This document shows positions 1 to 7,863 of a stretch of DNA of 64,000 nt, piece by piece (within the stretch, counting starts at the first letter, position 1; each line of letters begins with the position of its first letter). The stretch comes from JAKPAM01 sp047601745 (GTDB lineage Bacteria; Pseudomonadota; Gammaproteobacteria; Burkholderiales; Burkholderiaceae_E). Under the pieces are notes generated by a model, which did no database searches, was not told where the DNA came from, and worked only from the letters and a program-made list of their open reading frames with translations. The DNA lies in the NCBI GenBank assembly GCA_047601745.1, contig JASGIS010000001.1, positions 4,774,001 to 4,838,000 on the forward strand, in the 5' to 3' direction. Both the position numbers and the translations under genes were made by a program.

Positions 1-1
1 C

Positions 2-1090
2 TATGCAGACTTCGACGGACCCGGCGGGCTGGATGCGATACGCATGGCGGTCGCGGATTTCGGAGGCGAGGTGCTCGGTCGGAAGATCGAGGTCGTCTCC
101 GCGGATCACCAGAATAAAACCGACGTCGCGTCCAGCAGGGCGAGAGAATGGTGGGACAAGGACGGCGTGGACCTCATCGTCGGAGGGTCCAACTCCGCGG
201 TCTCTTTGGCGATCAGCAATCTGTCCAAGGAAAAGAAGAAGGTTTTCATCAGCGCCGGAGCAGGTGCCGACTCGCTGACCGAAGAAGCCTGCCAGCCCTA
301 CATGGTGCGCTACACGTACTCGACCGCGGCGCAGGCGCGCGGCACGGCTGCGGCGCTGGTCAATCAAGGCCACAAGGATTGGTATTTCCTCACGTCGGAC
401 TACGCTTTCGGCCACTCGCTCGAACAGGCCGCGATGAACGTGGTCAAGTCGTCCGGAGGATCGGTGGCGGGCGCGACTCGGCATCCGTTGAATGCCGGCG
501 ACTTTTCTTCCTATCTGATGAAGGCGCAAAGCTCCGGCGCCAAGGTGCTCGGCCTGGCCAACGGCGGCGGCGACACCATCAACGCCATCAAGACCGCCAA
601 GGAGTTCGGCCTCGACAAGCAGATGCAACTGGCCGCGCTGATGGTGTTCATTACCGACATCCACAGCCTCGGCCTGCCGACGACGGGCGGCATGTACCTG
701 ACGGAAGGCTGGTACTGGGACATGAATGACCGATCGCGCGCGTTCTCGCAGCGGTTCTTCGACACGCACCAGAAGATGCCCACCACTTTCCAGGCGGGCG
801 ACTATTCGGCGGTCACCACTTATCTGAATGCCGTCAAGAAAGCCGGAACCACGGACACGGACGAGGTGATGCGGGTCCTCAAGTCGCAACCGATCGACGA
901 TATGTTCGCCAAAGGCTATATCCGTGCCGATGGCACGATGGTCCACGACATGTACCTGATGCAGGTGAAGACGCCTGCCGAATCCAAGAAGCCCTGGGAC
1001 TACTACAAGATCGTCGCCACCATCCCCGGCGAGAAGGCCTATGCGCCGACCAAGGAGGGCGCGTGTCCGTTGCTCAAGCCGGGCGCGTGA
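2..1090 (+). CDS. ABC transporter substrate-binding protein, HAAT/PBP1 family (5' end outside window)
   Basis: Periplasmic receptor of the branched-chain amino acid (HAAT) type. The reading frame is open from base 2, so the signal peptide and start lie left of the window; 362 residues are visible. The visible start YADFDGPGGLDAIRMAV followed by AVADFGG is the usual N-lobe pattern of this family, and DYAFGHS (near visible residue 135) recurs in the receptor at 57270. Cys near the C-terminus (GACPLLKPGA) is also typical. An internal ATG at 44 would cut the first strand and is not the start. It is followed 88 bp later by two dehydrogenases on the same strand, so it probably imports their substrate; the substrate cannot be named. 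Confidence 0.88.
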   Translation, partial: YADFDGPGGLDAIRMAVADFGGEVLGRKIEVVSADHQNKTDVASSRAREWWDKDGVDLIVGGSNSAVSLAISNLSKEKKKVFISAGAGADSLTEEACQPYMVRYTYSTAAQARGTAAALVNQGHKDWYFLTSDYAFGHSLEQAAMNVVKSSGGSVAGATRHPLNAGDFSSYLMKAQSSGAKVLGLANGGGDTINAIKTAKEFGLDKQMQLAALMVFITDIHSLGLPTTGGMYLTEGWYWDMNDRSRAFSQRFFDTHQKMPTTFQAGDYSAVTTYLNAVKKAGTTDTDEVMRVLKSQPIDDMFAKGYIRADGTMVHDMYLMQVKTPAESKKPWDYYKIVATIPGEKAYAPTKEGACPLLKPGA

Positions 1091-1178
1091 TGCATCACCG
1101 GGGCCGGCTGCCCGCGCCGGTTCGCGCGATGCGCGAGCCGAGCGACGCGCACGGAAATTCGAATGAGGAAATGACTTG

Positions 1179-2603
1179 ATGAACCGAAATCTGATCAATG
1201 GCGACTGGGTCGATTCTGCCCACGTACTGCGGAGCCTGAATCCGTCGGATACACGCGAGACGATCGGCGAGTACGCTTGCGCCGATGCCGAGCAGATGAC
1301 CGAGGCGGTCAGGGCGGCGCGCGCCGCCACGGCCCGGTGGCAGAACACGACCACGCAGACCCGGTCGGACTTTCTTCAACGCGTGGCGTCCCGGATGTTC
1401 GCCGAGAAGGAGGCGCTGGGTTTGCTGGTCTCGAAGGAGGCCGGGAAGACGATCGCCGAAGGGCAGGGCGAAGTGCTGCGGGCCGCGCAGATCTTCCAGT
1501 TCTTTGCCGGTGAATGCGTGCGCTACGGCGGCGAGAACCTGCCGTCGGTGAGGCCGGGCATCGACGTGCAGATCAGCCGCCATCCGGTGGGCGTGGTCAG
1601 CCTCATCACGCCGTGGAACTTTCCGATCGCCATCCCGGCGTGGAAGATCGCCCCGGCGCTGGCATTCGGCAATACCGTCGTCCTCAAGCCGTCGGAGCAC
1701 ACGCCCGGCGTGGCCCATGCGCTGTTCAGGATTTTCGAGGACCAGGGGCTGCCCGCGGGCGTGGCCAACCTCGTCAACGGCAAAGGCGCCGATGCCGCCC
1801 GGAGCCTGCTGAGCGGCATCGATGCGGTCTCGTTCACCGGCAGTGTCCATACCGGACGCAGCGTGGCGCAGGCGGCCGTGCACGGCATGAGCCGCGTGCA
1901 ACTGGAAATGGGCGGTAAGAACCCCCTGGTGGTGCTGGACGATGCGGATCTCGACGTGGCCGTGGAGTGCGCGCTCAACGGCGCTTTCTTTTCCGCGGGG
2001 CAGCGTTGCACGGCGTCGAGCCGACTGATCGTTGCCGAAAAAATCCATGACCGCTTCGTCGAGGCCCTGGTCGCCCGCATGCGCCGGTTGAAAGTCGGCA
2101 ACAGCCTGGACGAGCAGACGCAAATCGGTCCGGTCATCAATCAGTCGCAATTCGACAAGGTGCTTCGTTACATCCAGATCGGAAAGGATGAAGGCGCCGA
2201 ACTCGTCGAGGGCGGCGGCGCGGTGGAATGCTCGACGCCCGGCTACTTCCTGCGCCCGGCCTTGTTCACCCGGACCGGCAATGCGATGCGCATCAACCAG
2301 GAAGAGATATTCGGTCCGGTCGCATCGGTGATTCGCGTCGGAGACTATGACGAAGCGCTAGCCGTCGCCAACGACACCCCCTACGGACTCTCGGCGGGCA
2401 TTTGCACCGAGTCGCTGCGCCATGCCAACCATTTCCGGGCGAACGTGAGAAGCGGCCTGGCAATGGTGAACCTGCCTACGGCAGGGCTCGACTATCACGT
2501 TCCGTTCGGCGGCACCAAGGCTTCCAGCTACGGGCCTCGAGAACAGGGGCGCTACGCAGTGGAGTTCTACACCGTCAGCAAGACGGCCTATATCGCTTAC
2601 TAA
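1179..2603 (+). CDS. NAD(P)-dependent aldehyde dehydrogenase (alpha-ketoglutarate semialdehyde dehydrogenase-like)
   Basis: Oxidises an aldehyde to the acid; 474 residues. It shows the ALDH cofactor motif TPWNFP, the general-base Glu in LEMGGKNP (about residue 244) and the nucleophile Cys277 in GQRCTASSR. The C-terminal VPFGGTKASSYGPREQG resembles 2,5-dioxovalerate dehydrogenases of sugar-acid pathways, which fits the following beta-hydroxyacid dehydrogenase, but succinate- or other semialdehydes are possible. ATG 1179 is chosen over TTG 1176 because GAGGA at 1165-1169 is spaced 9 nt from it. It is 20 bp from the next gene, so likely the same operon. Confidence 0.9.
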   Translation: MNRNLINGDWVDSAHVLRSLNPSDTRETIGEYACADAEQMTEAVRAARAATARWQNTTTQTRSDFLQRVASRMFAEKEALGLLVSKEAGKTIAEGQGEVLRAAQIFQFFAGECVRYGGENLPSVRPGIDVQISRHPVGVVSLITPWNFPIAIPAWKIAPALAFGNTVVLKPSEHTPGVAHALFRIFEDQGLPAGVANLVNGKGADAARSLLSGIDAVSFTGSVHTGRSVAQAAVHGMSRVQLEMGGKNPLVVLDDADLDVAVECALNGAFFSAGQRCTASSRLIVAEKIHDRFVEALVARMRRLKVGNSLDEQTQIGPVINQSQFDKVLRYIQIGKDEGAELVEGGGAVECSTPGYFLRPALFTRTGNAMRINQEEIFGPVASVIRVGDYDEALAVANDTPYGLSAGICTESLRHANHFRANVRSGLAMVNLPTAGLDYHVPFGGTKASSYGPREQGRYAVEFYTVSKTAYIAY

Positions 2604-2623
2604 AGGCAGACAGGAGACACGCG

Positions 2624-3538
2624 ATGACTGACAGAATCGGCTTCATCGGACTTGGCCGCATGGGCAGACCCATGGCCGCGAACCTGCAGAAGAAAGGTTT
2701 TCAGCTCGAGGTGACCGATCTCGATGAGCAGGCCGTGCAGGCATTGGTGAGTTTGGGCGCACGGGCCGCGACCGTGAAGGAGATCGCCCGAAACTGCGCG
2801 ATCGTCATCACGATGCTGCCTTCGTCCGTCGAAGTCGAACAGGTCGCGCAGGGGGAGGACGGCATCTTCGCCAACGCCAGGCCGGGCACGATCCTGATGG
2901 ATATGAGCACGATCGACCCGCTGGTGACCGACCGGCTGGCACAGGCGGCGGCGGCCCACCGGATGAGCATGGTCGATGCCCCGGTCGGGAGATTGGCCGA
3001 ACATGCCGATCGAGGCGAATCACTGTTCATGGTCGGAGCCAGCGACGGCGATCTCGCCAAGGTCAAGCCACTGCTGGATGCGATGGGTACCGCGACCTAT
3101 CACTGTGGTCCGGTCGGCACCGGCGGGCGCACGAAACTCGTCAACAACTACGTCGCGGTGACCTTGTGTCAGGTCAATGCGGAGGCGCTCGCACTGTCCC
3201 AGCGTTTCGGCCTGGACATCACCAAGACGCTGCAGGTGCTGTACGGCACCTCGGCCAGCAACGGCCAGCTTCGGATGAATTTTCCGAACAAGGTGCTCGT
3301 CGGCGATATCGCTCCCGGGTTCACGATCGACCTGGCTCACAAGGATCTGTCGTTGATCGTGTCGGCCGCGCATGCCGCGCGCGTCCCGATGCCGGTGGCG
3401 GCCGCCGTGCACGAGTCGTTCAGCCTGGCGCGGGCCAACTCGTTCGGCAGCATCGATTTTTCCGGCATCGCCGACGTGGTTTGCGAGCTGGCGAAAATCG
3501 AAAAACCCAGAGTTCCCGATGGATGGAAAGCGGGCTGA
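2624..3538 (+). CDS. NAD(P)-dependent beta-hydroxyacid dehydrogenase (3-hydroxyisobutyrate / tartronate semialdehyde reductase family)
   Basis: Interconverts a 3-hydroxy acid and its semialdehyde; 304 residues. The N-terminus has the Rossmann motif GFIGLGRMGRPMA. The catalytic lysine lies in GTGGRTKLVNN (about residue 172). The substrate loop normally reading DAPVSGG is DAPVGRLAEHADRGE here, so specificity is uncertain. Start ATG 2624 has AGGAGA at 2612-2617. It ends the receptor-aldehyde dehydrogenase-dehydrogenase run; the next feature is an oppositely oriented tRNA. Confidence 0.87.
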   Translation: MTDRIGFIGLGRMGRPMAANLQKKGFQLEVTDLDEQAVQALVSLGARAATVKEIARNCAIVITMLPSSVEVEQVAQGEDGIFANARPGTILMDMSTIDPLVTDRLAQAAAAHRMSMVDAPVGRLAEHADRGESLFMVGASDGDLAKVKPLLDAMGTATYHCGPVGTGGRTKLVNNYVAVTLCQVNAEALALSQRFGLDITKTLQVLYGTSASNGQLRMNFPNKVLVGDIAPGFTIDLAHKDLSLIVSAAHAARVPMPVAAAVHESFSLARANSFGSIDFSGIADVVCELAKIEKPRVPDGWKAG

Positions 3539-3554
3539 TCTTCTGGCTTGGGAT

Positions 3555-3642
3555 TGGTGCCCGAGGCCGGACTCGAACCGGCACGGCCGGTTAGGGCCGG
3601 GGGATTTTAAGTCCCCTGTGTCTACCATTTCACCACTCGGGC
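3555..3642 (-). tRNA. tRNA-Leu (anticodon UAA), CCA encoded
   Basis: On the minus strand the 7-bp acceptor arms GCCCGAG (3636-3642) and CTCGGGC (3559-3565) pair, followed by discriminator A and an encoded CCA (3555-3557). The anticodon stem GGGGA/TCCCC encloses loop CTTAAAA, giving anticodon UAA at 3607-3609. A long variable arm and the T-loop GGTTCGAGTCC are present, as expected for a class II leucine tRNA. It reads UUA and UUG, the rarest leucine codons in such a GC-rich genome. Confidence 0.97.
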
Positions 3643-3663
3643 GGTGACGGCGAAGTGCGGCCG

Positions 3664-3669
3664 ATTATA
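3664..3669 (-). promoter_or_regulatory. Perfect -10 element for tRNA-Leu
   Basis: Minus-strand TATAAT lies about 22 nt before the mature tRNA 5' end, placing transcription start near 3657. No good -35 hexamer is seen at 16-18 bp. Position and perfect match support it. Confidence 0.6.
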
Positions 3670-3759
3670 GCGGTCCGCCCGATCCGCTTCGTCTTTCGCA
3701 GTGATCGGTAGGGGCGATTCGCCGCGCGACCACCGGCCGCGGTGCGCGGCCGGCACCTG

Positions 3760-4608
3760 TCAGCGCCGCAATCCCTGGAGCAACGGCTCGAGCGCCGGCC
3801 AGACGTTGTCGAGCATCTGCGGCTGCGCCTGCTCGTTCGGATGGATGCGGTCGGCCTGGAACAGATCGTTGTGCTCGGCCACGCCTTCGAGAAAGAACGG
3901 GACGAGCGCGCTCTTCTCGGCCTGCGCGGCGGCCTTGAACACGCCGCTGAAACGGTCGCCGTACGCCTTGCCGTAGTTCGGCGGCACCATCATGCCCAGC
4001 AGCAGCGTCGCGGCGCCGGCCTTCTTCGCGTCGGCGAGCATCGCCCGCAGATTGGTTTCGGTCATCTTCAGGTCCAGGCCGCGCAGCGCGTCGTTGCCGC
4101 CCAGTTCGATGATGACGATCGATGGCCGGTGCTTGTCCAGCAACGCGGGCAGGCGGTTGCGTCCGCCCGCCGTGGTATCGCCGCTGATGCTGGCGTTGAC
4201 GACGGCCGGGCCCGGCGGACGCCGGGCGGCCAGTCGCCTGGCCAGCAGGTCGACCCAGCCCGCGCCGCGCTGCAGGCCGTACTCGGCCGACAGGCTGTCG
4301 CCGACGACGACGATCGGGCCGGTCGCGCCCGCGTTCTTCGCGCCGGCCGTGGCGGCCGTAGCGGCCGTAGCACCGGCAGCCGCGGTGGAGGAACCGGCCG
4401 TGGCGGCGGGCGCGGCAGGCGTGGCAGGCGCGGCCGCGAAGACGGCGATCGGAATGCCCGACAGCGACCCGACGGCGGCGAGCGCGCGGGCGATGCCCCG
4501 CAGCGTGCGGCGGCGCGCGGCGACCGGCGCCTGATCGGTCGTGCGGGGACCGGCGGATCGGTGGTCGGCGCCGTGGGATCGGATGGAAAGCGGGGACGGT
4601 GGTTTCAC
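3760..4608 (-). CDS. SGNH/GDSL-family arylesterase (TesA-like)
   Basis: Exported lysophospholipase/acyl-thioesterase I-type hydrolase. The catalytic blocks are clear: GDSLSAEYG with the nucleophile Ser near residue 105, GGNDALRG (block III) and the Asp/His pair in DRIHPNEQ near the C-terminus. A hydrophobic segment (about residues 40-60) following RRRTLRG is a signal sequence, then comes an Ala/Thr-rich linker (about 60-95) that makes the 282-residue product longer than usual TesA (about 200). No ATG is in frame near the signal; GTG 4608 is the best start but lacks a clear ribosome site. TesA genes often sit divergent to ybbA; here denD lies between them. Confidence 0.82.
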   Translation of the reverse strand: MKPPSPLSIRSHGADHRSAGPRTTDQAPVAARRRTLRGIARALAAVGSLSGIPIAVFAAAPATPAAPAATAGSSTAAAGATAATAATAGAKNAGATGPIVVVGDSLSAEYGLQRGAGWVDLLARRLAARRPPGPAVVNASISGDTTAGGRNRLPALLDKHRPSIVIIELGGNDALRGLDLKMTETNLRAMLADAKKAGAATLLLGMMVPPNYGKAYGDRFSGVFKAAAQAEKSALVPFFLEGVAEHNDLFQADRIHPNEQAQPQMLDNVWPALEPLLQGLRR

Positions 4609-4789
4609 GGGCGGGCAGGCGGGTCGATGAGGGTCGGGAAACGCGGCGGAGCACCGCGACGGCGAGCCGCGCGCGAATCGGCGACGAAGGACGCCGTCCG
4701 CTCGCGCGGGCCGGCGGCGCACAGCGGTCGCGCGGCAGCCCCGTAAACTAACGCATCGGTCGTCGAGGCCGCCATCGGGGAGCGACATC

Positions 4790-5776
4790 ATGCACGTATT
4801 GATCATCGGGGCGGCCGGGATGCTCGGCCGCAAACTGGCGGCGCGGCTCGCCGGCGACGCTGCGCTCGGCGGCCACGCGCTGACGTCGCTGACGCTGGTC
4901 GACGTCGTCGAAGCCGAGGCGCCCGCCGGCTGCCCGTGTCCGGTCGAGCGGCAGATCGCCGATCTGTCCGAGCCCGGCCGCGCGCGGGCGCTGGTCGCCG
5001 CGCGGCCGGATCTGATCTTTCATCTGGCGGCCGTGGTGTCCGGCGAGGCCGAGGCCGATTTCGACAAGGGCTACCGGATCAACCTCGACGGCACGCGCGC
5101 GCTGTTCGAGGCGATCCGCTCGGAAGGCCGCCTCGCTCCTTATCGCCCGCGCGTCGTGTTCTCGTCGTCGATCGCGGTGTTCGGCGCGCCGTTTCCGGCG
5201 GTCATCGACGACGAGTTCCTGTCCGCGCCGCTGACCAGCTACGGCACGCAGAAAGCGATCAGCGAGCTGCTGCTGGCCGACTACAGCCGGCGCGGGTTCT
5301 TCGACGGCATCGGCCTGCGCCTGCCGACGATCTGCATTCGCCCGGGGCTGCCGAACCTGGCCGCATCCGGCTTCTTCTCGAACATCCTGCGCGAACCGCT
5401 CGCGGGCCGTGAAGCGATCCTGCCGGTCGACGAGGACGTCCGGCACTGGCACGCGAGCCCGCGCTCGGCGGTCGGCTTCCTCGTGCACGCGGCGACGATG
5501 GACCTGTCGCAGCTCGGCGCGCGGCGCAGCCTGTCGATGCCGGGCCTGTCGGCGACGGTCGGCGAGCAGATCGACGCGCTGCGCCGCGTCGCCGGCGAGC
5601 GGGCGGTCGGGCTGATCCGGCGCGAACCCGATCCGACGATCATGGCGATCGTCGCCGGCTGGCCGCGCGACGTCGATGCCCGGCGCGCGCGCGAACTGGG
5701 ATTCGAGGCCGAGTCGACGTTCGATGAGATCATTCGGATCCACATCGAAGACGAACTGGGAGGGCGCGCGCGATGA
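4790..5776 (+). CDS. denD: NAD-dependent epimerase/dehydratase family protein, D-erythronate dehydrogenase-like
   Basis: Short-chain dehydrogenase of 328 residues. The Rossmann motif GAAGMLGRKLA starts at residue 7 and the catalytic Tyr/Lys lie in SYGTQKA (about residues 152-158), after FSSSIAVFG. The overall sequence, including RLPTICIRPG and the C-terminal GFEAESTFDEIIRIHIEDE, matches D-erythronate dehydrogenase, which oxidises D-erythronate to 2-oxo-tetronate. The usual partners (an Otn kinase and aldolase) are not adjacent, so the role here is inferred from sequence only. ATG 4790 follows GGGGAGCGACATC, a usable ribosome site. Confidence 0.78.
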   Translation: MHVLIIGAAGMLGRKLAARLAGDAALGGHALTSLTLVDVVEAEAPAGCPCPVERQIADLSEPGRARALVAARPDLIFHLAAVVSGEAEADFDKGYRINLDGTRALFEAIRSEGRLAPYRPRVVFSSSIAVFGAPFPAVIDDEFLSAPLTSYGTQKAISELLLADYSRRGFFDGIGLRLPTICIRPGLPNLAASGFFSNILREPLAGREAILPVDEDVRHWHASPRSAVGFLVHAATMDLSQLGARRSLSMPGLSATVGEQIDALRRVAGERAVGLIRREPDPTIMAIVAGWPRDVDARRARELGFEAESTFDEIIRIHIEDELGGRAR

Positions 5777-5834
5777 CCGACGCGAGGGCAGGGGTAAGGA
5801 CGGCGGGCATCCAGACGATCGCGCGAGGCCGGGC

Positions 5835-6503
5835 GTGAGCGAGGCGGCGATCGAAGTACGGGGCCTGACCAAGCAGGTGCCCGACGCGGGCGGCGTGCTG
5901 ACGATCCTCGACGACATCGGCTTCACGATCGCGCGCGGCGCGTCGGCCGCGATCGTCGGCGCGTCCGGCTCGGGCAAATCGACGCTGCTGGGGCTGATGG
6001 CCGGCCTCGATACGCCGAGCCGCGGCGCCGTCGTCGCGCTGGGCCAGTCGCTGTTCGACATCGACGAGGACGCGCGCGCCGCCTGGCGGGCGCGGCACGT
6101 CGGTTTCGTGTTCCAGACCTTCCAGTTGCTGCCGCAGATGACGGCGCTGGAGAACGTGATGCTGCCGTTGGAGCTGGCCGGCGATCGCGGCGCCGCGCGC
6201 AAGGCCGAGGCGCTGCTGGCCCGCGTCGGGCTGGCGGAGCGGGCCGGCCATTACCCTCGCACATTGTCCGGCGGCGAGCAGCAGCGCGTCGCGCTGGCGC
6301 GCGCGTTCATCGCCGAACCGCCGCTGCTGTTCGCCGACGAGCCGACCGGCAGCCTGGACGCGGTCACCGGCGAGCGCATCATCGAGCTGATGTTCGATCT
6401 GAATTCGAGCGCCGGCGCGACATTGGTGCTGGTCACGCATGATCAGCAATTGGCCGAGCGCTGCCAGACTAGAATCGGGTTGAAGGCCGGCCGTCTGGCC
6501 TGA
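5835..6503 (+). CDS. ABC transporter ATP-binding protein, YbbA/LolD-like
   Basis: ATPase of 222 residues with Walker A GASGSGKST, Q-loop FVFQTFQLLP, signature LSGGEQQRVALARA and Walker B LLFADEPTG. The LMAGLDTPSRG spacing is characteristic of YbbA/LolD proteins of the MacB-type group. GTG 5835 is the start; no ATG fits. The usual partner permease (YbbP/FtsX-like) is absent: the next gene, 42 bp on, is an unrelated receptor with its own ribosome site. Upstream denD ends 58 bp before. Confidence 0.85.
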   Translation: MSEAAIEVRGLTKQVPDAGGVLTILDDIGFTIARGASAAIVGASGSGKSTLLGLMAGLDTPSRGAVVALGQSLFDIDEDARAAWRARHVGFVFQTFQLLPQMTALENVMLPLELAGDRGAARKAEALLARVGLAERAGHYPRTLSGGEQQRVALARAFIAEPPLLFADEPTGSLDAVTGERIIELMFDLNSSAGATLVLVTHDQQLAERCQTRIGLKAGRLA

Positions 6504-6545
6504 GATCGTCGTCACGACGATCCTTATCAACCAAGGAGACGATTG

Positions 6546-7751
6546 ATGAAGAGAACCTTGCAGTCCGCCGCCGTGGCGGCGGTCCTGGCCGCCGCGCTGT
6601 CCGGACAGGCGATGGCCGCCGACAAGCGATACGGTCCGGGCGCATCCGATACCGAGATCAAGATCGGCCAGACCGTCCCGCATTCCGGACCCGGCTCCGC
6701 TTACGGCATCGTGGGCCGGGTCGGCGAGGCCTACTTCAAGATGCTGAACGACAAGGGCGGCATCAACGGGCGCAAGGTGACATTCATCACGTCCGACGAC
6801 GGCTACTCGGCGCCCAAGACGGTCGAAGCGACCCGCCGCCTCGTCGAGCAGGACGAGGTTCTCGCGCTCTACGGCTCGCTCGGCACCGCGCCGCAAAGCG
6901 CCGTGCACAAATACCTGAACGCGAAGGGCGTGCCGCAATTGCTGCTCAATACCGGTTCATCGAAGTGGAACGACCCCAAGCACTTCAAATGGACGATGGC
7001 AGGGCTTCCGCTCTATCCGACCGAGGCCCGCATCCTTGCCCGGTACGCCAACATCCACAAGCCGAATTCGAAGGTCGCGATCATCTATCAGAACGACGAT
7101 TTCGGCCGCGACTTCCTGGCTCCGTTCAAGGAGGAGATCGCCAAGTCCGGCAGCAAGGTGGTGGCGGAGGTCAGCTATGACCTTAGCGACCCGACGATCG
7201 ACACCCAGTTGATCACGCTGGCCGGTTCGAAAGCGGACGTGCTGCTGAACATCACGACCGGCAAGGCGACCTCGCAGTCGATCCGCAAGATCGCCGACCT
7301 CGGATGGAAGCCGCTGCATCTGCTGTCGTCCGGGGCGACCGGGCGTTCGATCCTGGAGGCCGCGGGCTTCGAGACGTCCAAAGGCATCGTGTCGATCGCC
7401 TACGGGAAGGATGCCGGCTCGTCGAAATACGCGAACGACCCGGACGTGGTGGCCTTTAGGGAGCTGCTCAAGAAGTATCTGCCGGCCGTGCCGCCCACCG
7501 ACACGATCGCATTCGCCGGGTATGGCCAGGCGGCCGCGATGGCCGAGATCCTTCGCCGATGCGGCGACGACCTGACTCGCGCCAATGTGCTGAAACAGGC
7601 CAGCACGCTGGCGGGCTTCCGCGCGCCGCACATGCTGTCGGGAGTCAGCTTCAGCTATACGCCGGACGACTACACGCCGATGAAGACGCTCTACACGCAG
7701 ATCTTCGATGGCCACGACTGGGTCGTTTCCGACAAGCCGGTAGGCGAATAG
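6546..7751 (+). CDS. ABC transporter substrate-binding protein, branched-chain amino acid (HAAT) family
   Basis: Secreted receptor of 401 residues. The signal peptide runs from MKRTLQSAAVAAVLAAAL to cleavage after AMA (about residue 25). The mature start DTEIKIGQTVPHSGPGSAYG and QNDDFGRDFLAPF are typical of LivJ-like proteins. ATG 6546 follows a perfect AAGGAG (6533-6538). No permease or ATPase of the HAAT type is adjacent; the YbbA-like ATPase upstream is of a different class, so this is an orphan receptor, a common pattern in this order. Confidence 0.9.
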   Translation: MKRTLQSAAVAAVLAAALSGQAMAADKRYGPGASDTEIKIGQTVPHSGPGSAYGIVGRVGEAYFKMLNDKGGINGRKVTFITSDDGYSAPKTVEATRRLVEQDEVLALYGSLGTAPQSAVHKYLNAKGVPQLLLNTGSSKWNDPKHFKWTMAGLPLYPTEARILARYANIHKPNSKVAIIYQNDDFGRDFLAPFKEEIAKSGSKVVAEVSYDLSDPTIDTQLITLAGSKADVLLNITTGKATSQSIRKIADLGWKPLHLLSSGATGRSILEAAGFETSKGIVSIAYGKDAGSSKYANDPDVVAFRELLKKYLPAVPPTDTIAFAGYGQAAAMAEILRRCGDDLTRANVLKQASTLAGFRAPHMLSGVSFSYTPDDYTPMKTLYTQIFDGHDWVVSDKPVGE

Positions 7752-7765
7752 CCCGGCACTGCCCG

Positions 7766-7784
7766 GGGAGCCGGCCCGGCTCCC
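7766..7784 (+). terminator. Hairpin between convergent genes
   Basis: GGGAGCC (7766-7772) pairs with GGCTCCC (7778-7784) over a 5-nt loop, followed by GGTGTTT. It lies 15 bp after the receptor stop and before the convergent pgi end. The T-run is weak. Confidence 0.45.
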
Positions 7785-7863
7785 GGTGTTTCCGAAAGCG
7801 CGAACGCGCGGCTCGGTCCGCCGGCAGGGTCGACCCGGGCTCGACCCAGGTGCGGACAGGCGC

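Noticed and set aside
1095..2150. Long minus-strand open frame (351 residues) opposite the first aldehyde dehydrogenase
   Set aside because: Arg/His/Asp-rich composition with no domain, fully inside a clear plus-strand enzyme; a GC-rich shadow frame.
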